A stretch of 64,000 nucleotides of DNA from Janthinobacterium saanense (GTDB lineage Bacteria > Pseudomonadota > Gammaproteobacteria > Burkholderiales > Burkholderiaceae_D): contig NZ_JACHCI010000015.1 of assembly GCF_014200675.1 (NCBI RefSeq), positions 1-64,000 on the forward strand, read 5' to 3'. Under the pieces are notes generated by a model, which had not been told where the DNA came from, ran no database searches, and saw only the letters and a list, made by a program, of their open reading frames with translations. This document shows positions 26,852 to 34,782 of this stretch, piece by piece (position 1 is the first letter of the stretch; each line of letters begins with the position of its first letter). A program made the translations under genes and the position numbers.

Positions 26852-29044
26852 TTAGAACACATACCTCACCGTCCCCAGCAGATTCCTTGGCGCCCCAAAC
26901 GTGATGTTGTTGAACACATCAAGCTGGTTGGCGTAATAACGCTTGTCGAACAGGTTATTCACGTTCACTTGCAGCGACAACTGGCGGCTGATGTCGTAGC
27001 GGGCCATCAGGCTGGCCACCGCGTAGGCATTCTGGCCTGCGTCGACCGGCTTGCCGGTGCCGGGGTTGGTGACGCTGGTGTAGCTGCGGCCTTCCCAGTT
27101 CACGCCGCCGCCGAGGGACAGTTTTTGCCAGGCGCCGGACAGGCGGTATTTGGTGTACAGCTTGAACAGCTTGTGCGGATACATGGTGTTGATGTCCTGG
27201 CCGCTGGCGTCCCTGGTGGTAAATTGCGTCCAGCTGATGCTGGCGTTCCAACCTGGCGCCAGGTCGCCGCTCACTTCCATTTCATAGCCTTTGGTGGTCG
27301 CGCCGGCTATCGTGATGTAGGCCTGCTCGCGCGTGTTGGGCACGAAGGTGGTGCCGTCGGCGATGGCGAAGTTATCCTGTTTGATATGGAATACGGCGAA
27401 GGAGGCATTGGCTTTGCCATCGAGCAGTTCGCCCTTGACGCCGGCTTCCGCACTCTTGCCCTTCAATGGCGCCACATACACGCCGCGACGGTCGCGGTAA
27501 TCCTGCGGATCAAAGGTGTCTGTATAACTGGCGTACAGCGAGGTTTGCGGTCCCCAATCCCACACCAGGCCCGCATACGGCGTGACGACGCCCTGGTGGC
27601 GCTGGGAATAGGCGACGTCGGTCCACAGGGACTGGTCGCCGTCGCGGCGCCAGTTCGTGATGCGGGCGCCGGCGATCAGTTTCAGCAGGTCTGTCAGCTG
27701 CAGCCGGGTCACGCCATAGGCGCTGGTCTGTTTGGTGTGGGTGCTGCTGCCAACCTGCTGCGGGCCCCAGGCAGGTTCGGGATACGCGCCGGTCCAGGCG
27801 CGGAAGTCGCCGATGGGCGGCGTAAAACTGGCGTCGCTCGACAGCCAGCGCATGGTGTATTCGCCATGCAGCAGGCCCATGGCCAGTTCGTGCCGGCGTC
27901 CGAACAGGGTGAATGGCCCCGCAGCGGTCAGGTTGAGGTCGGTCTGGTGCTGGTCGGCGCCATAGCCGATCAAGAAGGCGTCCAGGCCCTGGCCCGTGTT
28001 CCGGTCCAGGCTGCCGCTGATCCAGTTCAGGTACTGGTCGCCTGTATTGCTGCGCCGCGTGGCCGTCGCCTGCCATTTCCAGCCATTCGCCAGCCGGTGT
28101 TCCAGGGTGGCGAAGATGCTGCGCTGCTGCGTGTCCCAGCGGTTCCAGCTGGCGGCCGTGGTGGCCGAGCGGTCCCAGTGGGTCAGGCCGCCATCCGTGT
28201 AAAAGATGGGCAGGCCGGACCATTGGTTGCCGCGATGGCGGTCGCGCTGCTCGCTGGCGCCCACGCTCAGGCGCGTGGCTGCATCGAGGTCTGCATCGAC
28301 CACGGCGTAGAACAGCGCCGAGTTGCCCCGTTCCAGGCGGATGAAGCTATCGTGTTCTTCCGCACTGACCACCACGCGGCCGCGCACGGAGCCATCGTGG
28401 TTCAGCGGTGAACTGAGATCGACCACGCCGTCGTGGCGTCCCCAGGAACCCAGCCCCAGGCTGGCCGAACCGGTGAAAGTCTTGCTGTCCGCATGCTTGC
28501 GTATCAGGTTGATCGAGGCCGAGGGGCTGCCCGTGCCGTTCATCAGGCCGGTGGCGCCGCGCACGATTTCAACCCTGTCATAGATGGCCGTATCGGCCTT
28601 GGCTTCGCCCGCATCGTTGCCGGGCATGGGCACGCCGTCGATCTGCAGCTTGTCGATCTTGAAGCCGCGCGCCGAAAAGTAGCCGCGCACGCTATCGATT
28701 TCCTTGGCCGACACACCCGGTGCATTATTTGCCACGTCGAACACCGAGCGCAGTGCCTGGTCGTCCAGGCGTTCGCGCGTGATCAGCGACACCGATTGTG
28801 GCGTGTCGCGCAGCGACAGATTCAAGCCGGTGGCGGCCGTGCTGGCGCTGCTGGTGTAGGAGCTGCTGCCCTCGGTGCTGTTTTGCGCGCCAGCCGTGAC
28901 GACGATGGGGGCCATGGTTTGCGGGTCTGTTGTGCTGCTCTGTGCCCGGGCGCCGCCAGCAGCAAACAGGCCGGCCAGCGCCAGGTGGATGGCCATGGCG
29001 CTGCGGCAGGGAGGAAAAGGAAATGAAATGGAAGGGGTGCGCAT
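26852..29044 (-). CDS. TonB-dependent siderophore receptor
   Basis: The 730-residue outer-membrane receptor has a signal peptide (MAIHLALAGLFAAGGARAQ, from Met17 or from the first Met), a plug domain (LRDTPQSVSLITRERLDDQA; DRVEIVRGATGLMNGTGSPS) and a 22-strand barrel ending in the C-terminal aromatic YVF. There is no N-terminal STN signalling domain, so it is not of the FecA class. It imports a ferric siderophore with TonB energy. A Fur-type palindrome at 29064-29082 lies just upstream of the start, so iron repression is expected. The start is ATG at 29044 or 28996; neither has a clear ribosome site. Confidence 0.92.
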   Translation of the reverse strand: MRTPSISFPFPPCRSAMAIHLALAGLFAAGGARAQSSTTDPQTMAPIVVTAGAQNSTEGSSSYTSSASTAATGLNLSLRDTPQSVSLITRERLDDQALRSVFDVANNAPGVSAKEIDSVRGYFSARGFKIDKLQIDGVPMPGNDAGEAKADTAIYDRVEIVRGATGLMNGTGSPSASINLIRKHADSKTFTGSASLGLGSWGRHDGVVDLSSPLNHDGSVRGRVVVSAEEHDSFIRLERGNSALFYAVVDADLDAATRLSVGASEQRDRHRGNQWSGLPIFYTDGGLTHWDRSATTAASWNRWDTQQRSIFATLEHRLANGWKWQATATRRSNTGDQYLNWISGSLDRNTGQGLDAFLIGYGADQHQTDLNLTAAGPFTLFGRRHELAMGLLHGEYTMRWLSSDASFTPPIGDFRAWTGAYPEPAWGPQQVGSSTHTKQTSAYGVTRLQLTDLLKLIAGARITNWRRDGDQSLWTDVAYSQRHQGVVTPYAGLVWDWGPQTSLYASYTDTFDPQDYRDRRGVYVAPLKGKSAEAGVKGELLDGKANASFAVFHIKQDNFAIADGTTFVPNTREQAYITIAGATTKGYEMEVSGDLAPGWNASISWTQFTTRDASGQDINTMYPHKLFKLYTKYRLSGAWQKLSLGGGVNWEGRSYTSVTNPGTGKPVDAGQNAYAVASLMARYDISRQLSLQVNVNNLFDKRYYANQLDVFNNITFGAPRNLLGTVRYVF

Positions 29045-29063
29045 GTGATAGTAGTTTTTAATT

Positions 29064-29082
29064 GAGAATAGAAATCATTATC
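29064..29082 (-). promoter_or_regulatory. Fur box upstream of TonB receptor
   Basis: The 19 bases GAGAATAGAAATCATTATC match the Fur consensus at 15 of 19 positions (my own alignment). They sit within 40 bases of the receptor start in an AT-rich stretch where promoter elements would lie. Iron-responsive repression is inferred from site and gene. Confidence 0.75.
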
Positions 29083-29152
29083 AATTCTAATGAGCGACTA
29101 TTATTTATGCAATCGGCAATGGCGATCTGTCATCGCGGCACCTGCAAAGCGT

Positions 29153-30193
29153 CTACTTTTCCCAACGCATGGCCTCGATGGCGTTCACGATGACCGTCTC
29201 GTATTCGATAAAGAAATCGCTGTGCGACGCGTTATTGATGGTCAACAGCTTGCTGCCGGACAGGGCGGCGGCGATGCGCTGGCAGTCCGGGCCATGCATT
29301 TGCGGATAGATCCTCAGCCAGGCGCGCGCATCGGCAAGGTCGCGCGGGGTCGTTTGCGCTGTAATCCAGGGCATCATGTCGGGCAGGGTGGACGGTTGCG
29401 CCACGATCACCAGCGCCGGCGCGCGCACGGCGCGGTAGTCGGGCGAAAGTGTTTTGGCGCCGGTGGCCATGGCCGCCTCGATAGCCGGCGGCGTATTGGG
29501 CCGCACGCTGCCGTCGGGCAGTACATCGAGCGTATCGCGCCAGTACGCTTCCATCGCTGGCCACCAGTGCTTGTGGATGCGTTTGGCGTAGGCGATAGCA
29601 GCGCTCATCGACGCCAGGTCCGCCGCTTGCGGTTCAGGCGTATCCATGATGGGATTGTCTGGTATTTTCTCCCCCGTCCAGACGATATCGTGCGAATAAT
29701 CGTAGGTGGTGTCGAGATACACGATGCCGCGCACGCGCTGCGGGTGGCTGCCCGCGAACAGGGTGACTTCGTTGCCGGCGATGGAATGGCCGGCCAGGAT
29801 GATGCGATCAACTTTCAAGGCATCGAGCACGGCCAGCAAATCAGCTACCAGGGTGGCGGGCGCGTAGGTGGCATCGCTGGTGGGGGCGGGCTTGCCGGAC
29901 TGCCCGTAGCCGCGCCGCGTGATGGCCAGCACCCTGTGGTTTTTGGTCAGCGCGGGCGCCAGGCTGTCGAAGGCGTGCGCATTGCCGCCCAGGCCGGCCA
30001 GCAGCACGATGACATCTTTATCGTCGCCTTCGCCAGAAGCCCAGTCGCGCACGTGCAGGCTAACGCCGGCGCCCACGGCAATCTGGCGGTCGATAACAAC
30101 GGTGTTGCGTAGCCTGCCGCCACAGGCCGTCAGCGCTGCCAGCGCGCCCATGCTCAATATCAAACGCCTGCGGATATGGCCATGCTTGTTCAT
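29153..30193 (-). CDS. Alpha/beta hydrolase lipoprotein
   Basis: The 346 residues start with a Tat/Sec-like signal (HIRRRLILSMGALAALTACG) ending in a lipobox LTAC with Cys24, so the protein is probably a lipoprotein. The hydrolase core has the nucleophile elbow AGHSIAG with Ser137, VLLAGLGGNAHAF oxyanion region, ARGYGQSG-type RRGYGQSG strand loop and a C-terminal NASHSDFF with the catalytic His. The fold suits esters or haloalkanes; the substrate is unknown. The ATG at 30193 has GGAGG upstream. It is divergent from the YheO-type regulator gene. Confidence 0.83.
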   Translation of the reverse strand: MNKHGHIRRRLILSMGALAALTACGGRLRNTVVIDRQIAVGAGVSLHVRDWASGEGDDKDVIVLLAGLGGNAHAFDSLAPALTKNHRVLAITRRGYGQSGKPAPTSDATYAPATLVADLLAVLDALKVDRIILAGHSIAGNEVTLFAGSHPQRVRGIVYLDTTYDYSHDIVWTGEKIPDNPIMDTPEPQAADLASMSAAIAYAKRIHKHWWPAMEAYWRDTLDVLPDGSVRPNTPPAIEAAMATGAKTLSPDYRAVRAPALVIVAQPSTLPDMMPWITAQTTPRDLADARAWLRIYPQMHGPDCQRIAAALSGSKLLTINNASHSDFFIEYETVIVNAIEAMRWEK

Positions 30194-30328
30194 CCAGGAG
30201 TCCTCCAGAATAGGGTGTGAGTCCAGTATCGGCAGCGCACATGAAGGTGGCATGAGGTGTAAATGAAGGCCGCCTGAAGGTAAAACAAAGACTTTGACAC
30301 TTATTCCATATTTGGATAAAATATCTTA

Positions 30329-30985
30329 ATGAAAAAATCAAAAGTCGATACCGGTCCGGTACGCAGCGCAGAACAGGCGCTGCTGCTCGAGCAAATCAAG
30401 CAGGTGGCCGAGGGCCTGGCGAAGACCTTTGCGCCATTTTGCGAAGTGGTCGTGCATGATTTGCTCGAACCCCAGCATTCGGTGCTGGCCATCCATAACA
30501 ATCTGTCGGGCCGCGAAGTAGGGCAGCCGACCACGGAACTGGGGCTGGCGCGCATACTCGACCCGGCTTTTCCGCAGGTGGTGGCCAACTATCCCAATAA
30601 ATTTGCCGACGGCCGGCAAGCCAAGAGCACCTCGATTGGCATCAAGGATGGTGACGGTAACTACATCGCCGCGCTGTGCATGAATCTGGACCTGACCCTG
30701 TTCCAGGGTTTTCAAAGCGCCATCGGCCAGTTCGTCGCCATCGATAGCGACAACGCGCCGAAGGAAACCCTGGACCCGGCAGGCGCCGACGCGCTGCGCG
30801 CGCGGATCGACCAGTTTGCGGCACGCCTGGCCGCCACGCCGCGCACCCTGAAAACGCCAGCCCGCAAAGCGCTGCTGGTGGAATTGCGTGTAGCAGGCTT
30901 GCTCGATGTGCGCCGTGCCATGGAAATCATCGCCGAACACCTGGGCGTGTCACGCGCCGCTGTCTATACCTACGCCAAATCATGA
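30329..30985 (+). CDS. YheO-like PAS/HTH transcriptional regulator
   Basis: The 218 residues have a YheO-like PAS domain (VAEGLAKTFAPFCEVVVHDL; ALCMNLDLTLFQGF) and a C-terminal helix-turn-helix of the HTH_22 type (MEIIAEHLGVSRAAVYTYAK). The stop codon overlaps the ATG of the next gene (ATGA), so it is co-translated with the ornithine-cyclodeaminase-family gene. Its neighbours form an amino-acid degradation pair, which it probably controls in response to an amino-acid-like ligand. Confidence 0.85.
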   Translation: MKKSKVDTGPVRSAEQALLLEQIKQVAEGLAKTFAPFCEVVVHDLLEPQHSVLAIHNNLSGREVGQPTTELGLARILDPAFPQVVANYPNKFADGRQAKSTSIGIKDGDGNYIAALCMNLDLTLFQGFQSAIGQFVAIDSDNAPKETLDPAGADALRARIDQFAARLAATPRTLKTPARKALLVELRVAGLLDVRRAMEIIAEHLGVSRAAVYTYAKS

Positions 30986-31986
30986 CAAATACACCCCACA
31001 CCGATACCCACGCTGCACGTTTGCTGCTGCTGAACGCCGCCGCCGTCGCCACCCATTTGCAGCCGGATGCCGTGCTGGCTGCCGTGCGCGAGGCTTTCGT
31101 GCTGCATAGCCGCGAACAGGGCCGCATCTTTCCCGTGATCCGCGAGGCGCTGGCCACGGGTGGCACCTTCGGCATCAAGGCGGGCGATGTGCCGGCCGAG
31201 AATGTGCTGGGTTTCAAGGCGGCCGGCTTCTGGCCCGGCAACCGCGCGCTGGGCGCCGAACCGCACCAGGCCACCATCATGCTGCTCGATCCCGCCACCG
31301 GGCGGCCTGTCTGCATCATCGACGGCAATGCGATCACCACCGCCCGCACCGGTGCGGCCGGCGCGCTGGGCTTGCAGCTGCTGGCGCGTCCCGACAGCGA
31401 AACGGTGTGCGTATTCGGCACCGGCGTGCAGGCGCGGGTGCAGGTGGACTATGCGCTGCGCGTGCTGCCGCAGCTGCGGCAAATACGCTATGTCAGTTCT
31501 TCGCGCCAGCCCAATCCGGCGTTCGAGGCGTTTTTTGCCGGCCGTATCGCCATTGAATATTCTGTGGATGCGGATGATGCCGTGGCGCACAGCAACGTGG
31601 TGATCACGGCCACGCCGGCGCGCGCGCCGCTGTTTTCAGCCAGCGCCGTGCAGCCTGGCACCCATATCAATTGCGTGGGCGCCGATACGCGCGGCAAGCG
31701 CGAACTGCCGGCCGGCTTGCTGGAACGCGCTCGCCTGGTGGTTGACGACACGACGCAGGCGCGCCAGATCGGTGAGCTGCAATGGGCGCCCGGGCTGCCG
31801 TGCATGACGCTTGGCGACGTACTCGATGGCAAGCAGCCATGGCAGCGCGCAGCGCACGACATCACGGTGCTGGACTTGACTGGCCTGGCCCTGCAAGACT
31901 TGACGGTCGCCCGTTTGATACACCAGCAGGCGCTGGCGGCCGATGGTGGAACTGGCAGCGGCATCGATATTTCCTGGCCCTGGTAA
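30982..31986 (+). CDS. Ornithine cyclodeaminase family protein (iminosuccinate reductase/EutC-like)
   Basis: The 334 residues belong to the ornithine cyclodeaminase/mu-crystallin family: IDGNAITTARTGAAGALG, Rossmann motif VFGTGVQARVQVDYALRV, and THINCVGADTRGKRELP. Members reduce or cyclise imino or amino acids with NAD(P)H. The pairing with a threonine-dehydratase-family gene 39 bases downstream and a regulator upstream is that of BhcD (iminosuccinate reductase, which makes L-aspartate) with BhcB; the names EutC/EutB are used for the same families in ectoine loci. The BhcD role is inferred from context, not from residues alone. Confidence 0.85.
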   Translation: MTNTPHTDTHAARLLLLNAAAVATHLQPDAVLAAVREAFVLHSREQGRIFPVIREALATGGTFGIKAGDVPAENVLGFKAAGFWPGNRALGAEPHQATIMLLDPATGRPVCIIDGNAITTARTGAAGALGLQLLARPDSETVCVFGTGVQARVQVDYALRVLPQLRQIRYVSSSRQPNPAFEAFFAGRIAIEYSVDADDAVAHSNVVITATPARAPLFSASAVQPGTHINCVGADTRGKRELPAGLLERARLVVDDTTQARQIGELQWAPGLPCMTLGDVLDGKQPWQRAAHDITVLDLTGLALQDLTVARLIHQQALAADGGTGSGIDISWPW

Positions 31987-32025
31987 GGCCAGCTTCCGAT
32001 TGTTTTTATTGAAAAGCGAGACCCC

Positions 32026-32997
32026 ATGCAGACCCTGACTCTCCCTACTTATGCCGATGTCGCGGCCGCCGCCGAACGCATCGCCGGCCATGCCCACAAG
32101 ACACCCGTCATCACTTCGCGTACCGTGAACGAAGAATTCGGCGCCGAAGTGTTTTTCAAATGTGAAAACCTGCAGCGCATGGGCGCCTTTAAATTCCGTG
32201 GTGCCTATAACGCCTTGTCGCAGTTCGACGAACAGCAGCGCCGCGCCGGCGTGGTGGCTTTTTCGTCGGGCAACCATGCGCAGGCGATTGCGCTGTCAGC
32301 GCAATTGCTGGGCATCCCGGCCACCATCATCATGCCGGAAGATGCACCGGCTGCGAAAATCGCCGCCACGCGCGGCTACGGCGGCAACGTGGTGCTGTAT
32401 GACCGCTACACGCAAGACCGCGAACAGATAGGCCGCGAGCTGGCGGAAAAACAGGGCATGACCCTGATTCCACCGTACGACCACCCGGACGTGATCGCCG
32501 GCCAGGGCACGGCGGCCAAGGAACTGTTTGAAGAAGTCGGGCCGCTGGACGTGCTGTTCGTCTGCCTGGGCGGCGGCGGCCTGTTGGCTGGCTCTGCTCT
32601 GGCCACGCGCGCGCTTGCGCCTGACTGCAAGCTGTATGGCGTGGAGCCGGAAGCGGGCAACGACGGCCAGCAATCGTTCCGCTCGGGCCAGATCGTGCAC
32701 ATCGATACGCCGAAAACCATCGCCGATGGCGCGCAGACCCAGCACCTGGGCAATTACACCTTCCCCATCATCCAGCGCGATGTGGACGATGTGCTGACGG
32801 TCAGCGACGCGCAGCTGGTCGAGCGCATGGGCTTTGCCGCCTCGCGCATGAAGCTGGTGATCGAGCCGACTGGCTGCCTGGGTTTTGCGGCCGCGCTGCA
32901 AATGAAGGAAGAACTGCGCGGCAAGCGCGTGGGCATCATCATCAGCGGCGGGAATGTGGACATGCAGCGTTTTTGCGAGCTGCTCAGCGCTGCCTGA
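32026..32997 (+). CDS. Threo-3-hydroxyaspartate ammonia-lyase / threonine dehydratase family (BhcB-like)
   Basis: The 323 residues are a fold-type II PLP enzyme without a regulatory ACT domain. The cofactor lysine is Lys56 in NLQRMGAFKFRGAYNAL, the glycine loop is LGGGGLLAG, and SSGNHAQAIA binds the PLP phosphate side. The MGAFKFRGA-type motif and length match beta-hydroxyaspartate dehydratases and EutB rather than biosynthetic IlvA. The reaction would remove water or ammonia from hydroxyaspartate (giving iminosuccinate or oxaloacetate) or from serine/threonine. The gene is probably in an operon with the two upstream. Confidence 0.85.
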   Translation: MQTLTLPTYADVAAAAERIAGHAHKTPVITSRTVNEEFGAEVFFKCENLQRMGAFKFRGAYNALSQFDEQQRRAGVVAFSSGNHAQAIALSAQLLGIPATIIMPEDAPAAKIAATRGYGGNVVLYDRYTQDREQIGRELAEKQGMTLIPPYDHPDVIAGQGTAAKELFEEVGPLDVLFVCLGGGGLLAGSALATRALAPDCKLYGVEPEAGNDGQQSFRSGQIVHIDTPKTIADGAQTQHLGNYTFPIIQRDVDDVLTVSDAQLVERMGFAASRMKLVIEPTGCLGFAAALQMKEELRGKRVGIIISGGNVDMQRFCELLSAA

Positions 32998-33016
32998 GTC
33001 TGAAGGGGATGGAGAA

Positions 33017-33040
33017 CCTGGCGACCAGATGATCGCCAGG
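33017..33040. terminator. Hairpin between convergent lyase and permease genes
   Basis: CCTGGCGA and TCGCCAGG form an 8-base perfect stem around an 8-base loop in the 63 bases between the convergent lyase and amino-acid permease stops. There is no T-run, so termination strength is uncertain. Confidence 0.45.
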
Positions 33041-33060
33041 CTTGCTACTCACTTATCGAT

Positions 33061-34452
33061 CTACTTATGCAGCAGCGAACGCTTGCGCGCGTAGCCGAAG
33101 TAAATCACCAGGCCGATCAGCAGCCAGACGCCAAAGGCGATCCAGGTGACCAGGCTCAGGTAGCTCATCAGCATGACGCAGAAGATCACGGCCAGGGCGG
33201 GCACTACCGGCACGCCTGGGCAGCGGAAGGCGCGCGGCAGGTCGGGGCGGGTCTTGCGCAGCACCAGTACGGCGATGGCGACCAGGGTGAAGGCGGCCAG
33301 GGTGCCGATGTTGATCAGCTCGGCAAGGATGTTGAGCGGGATCACGGCGGCGATCAGGCCAAACACGATGCCCACCATCCAGGTAGCGAAGAACGGCGTG
33401 CGGAAGCGCGGGTGCACGGTCGACAGGCGCTTGGGCAGCAAGCCATCGCGCGACATGGCGAAAATGATGCGAGTCTGGCCGAAAGCCATCACCAGGATCA
33501 CGGTGGTCATGCCCAGGATGGCGCCCAGGTCGACGAAGAGGGCGATCCAGTTTTCACCGGCGTATTGCAAGGCCAGCGACACCGGGTGGTCAACGCCGAG
33601 GAATTTTTGGTAGGGCACGATGCCCGTCATGATGGCCGAGACGACGACATACAGGATGGCGCACACGGCCAGCGAGCCGATGATGCCGATCGGCAGGTCG
33701 CGCGACGGTTTCTTGACTTCTTCGGCGGCCGAGGTCACGGCGTCGAAACCGATGAAGGCAAAGAACACCAGCGCCGCAGCGCTCAGCATGCCGTGGTAGC
33801 CGAACGGCATGTAAGGCTGCCAGTTGGCGGGCTGCACATGGCGCGCGCCGAAGATGATGAACAGCAGCACCACGCCGATCTTGATGGCCACCATGACGTT
33901 GTTCAGGCGGGCCGATTCGCGCACGCCCCAGCCCAGCATGGCCGTCAGGGCCAGCATGATGCACAGCGCCGGCAGGTTGATCCAGGTCGTTACGCCAGGC
34001 AGCGCGCCGGGCGCGGCTGTCAGTTCGACAGGCAGGATGATGCCGATGCCCGATAACAAGGACTGGAAGTAGCCGGACCAGCCCACGCAGACGGCGGCTG
34101 CCGCCAGGCCGTATTCGAGCAGCAAGTCCCAGCCTATCATCCAGGCGGCCAGTTCGCCCATGGTGGCGTAGGTGTAGGTATAGATGGAGCCGGCCACCGG
34201 CACGGTGGAAGCGAATTCTGCGTAGCACAGGGCCGCAAAGCAGCAGGCCACGGCGGCGACCACAAACGACAGCGACAGCGCGGGGCCGGCCGTCAGTGCG
34301 CCAGTACCGGTCAGCACGAAAATACCGGTGCCAACGATTGCGCCTATGCCCATCAGTACCAGGTCGAACGGCCCCAGTACTTTTGCCAGCCCACCCGGTT
34401 TCTTGCTGTGGGCAATCATGTCATCCAAATTCTTGGTTCTAAATAAGCTCAC
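33061..34452 (-). CDS. Amino acid permease (APC superfamily, YfnA/CAT type)
   Basis: The 463 residues form 12 membrane helices of the APC superfamily: the first-helix motif MGIGAIVGTGIFVLTGTGAL (unwound Gly-rich segment that binds the substrate backbone), FFAFIGFDAVTSAAEEVKKP and a C-terminal basic tail. The best match is the cationic/neutral amino-acid transporter family that includes YfnA. The start is GTG at 34452, with AGGAGA upstream. It is convergent with the BhcB-like gene; the substrate is not fixed by the sequence. Confidence 0.88.
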   Translation of the reverse strand: MSLFRTKNLDDMIAHSKKPGGLAKVLGPFDLVLMGIGAIVGTGIFVLTGTGALTAGPALSLSFVVAAVACCFAALCYAEFASTVPVAGSIYTYTYATMGELAAWMIGWDLLLEYGLAAAAVCVGWSGYFQSLLSGIGIILPVELTAAPGALPGVTTWINLPALCIMLALTAMLGWGVRESARLNNVMVAIKIGVVLLFIIFGARHVQPANWQPYMPFGYHGMLSAAALVFFAFIGFDAVTSAAEEVKKPSRDLPIGIIGSLAVCAILYVVVSAIMTGIVPYQKFLGVDHPVSLALQYAGENWIALFVDLGAILGMTTVILVMAFGQTRIIFAMSRDGLLPKRLSTVHPRFRTPFFATWMVGIVFGLIAAVIPLNILAELINIGTLAAFTLVAIAVLVLRKTRPDLPRAFRCPGVPVVPALAVIFCVMLMSYLSLVTWIAFGVWLLIGLVIYFGYARKRSLLHK

Positions 34453-34782
34453 TGTCTCTCCTGATTCCTGCTGTTGTAGTTTTATGCGTCGTCGTTCCTG
34501 CCTTGTGGGCTGCGCGGCGCTGCCTGATTCTAGCCCAGCGCGCCATCATTCTAGAAGTAAATCTGTGGCTGGCGCGATACGGTATGTCACGTAGCGTGGT
34601 GTCAAACATGAAAAGTGTCATGAATCACCACGATTTCCGCTTGGCGAGCTCATGCTTTTGGATTCCTTGCCGTAATAGCAGGGTAGGCAGTGGCATGGCT
34701 ATTTGTCGCCATGTTATTGCAAATAAATTAATGTGATGCAAATATTATTCATGAAAACATACCTTATTGGAAAGGCAGGGCG
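34453..34782. other. Divergent spacer, promoters of permease and unknown 526-residue gene
   Basis: The 330 bases are AT-richer towards the right side. The sequence TGCAAATA occurs twice (within about 34727-34760) near the start of the plus-strand gene, which could be paired regulatory half-sites. No small gene is convincing. Confidence 0.35.

Noticed and set aside
26798..28411. A 537-codon plus-strand open frame
   Set aside because: It lies wholly opposite the TonB receptor, whose plug and barrel motifs are clear; the shadow protein has no recognisable features.
30982..32997. Calling the pair eutC/eutB of ectoine use
   Set aside because: No ectoine hydrolase, deacetylase or ectoine transporter genes are nearby; the family assignment alone does not support it.
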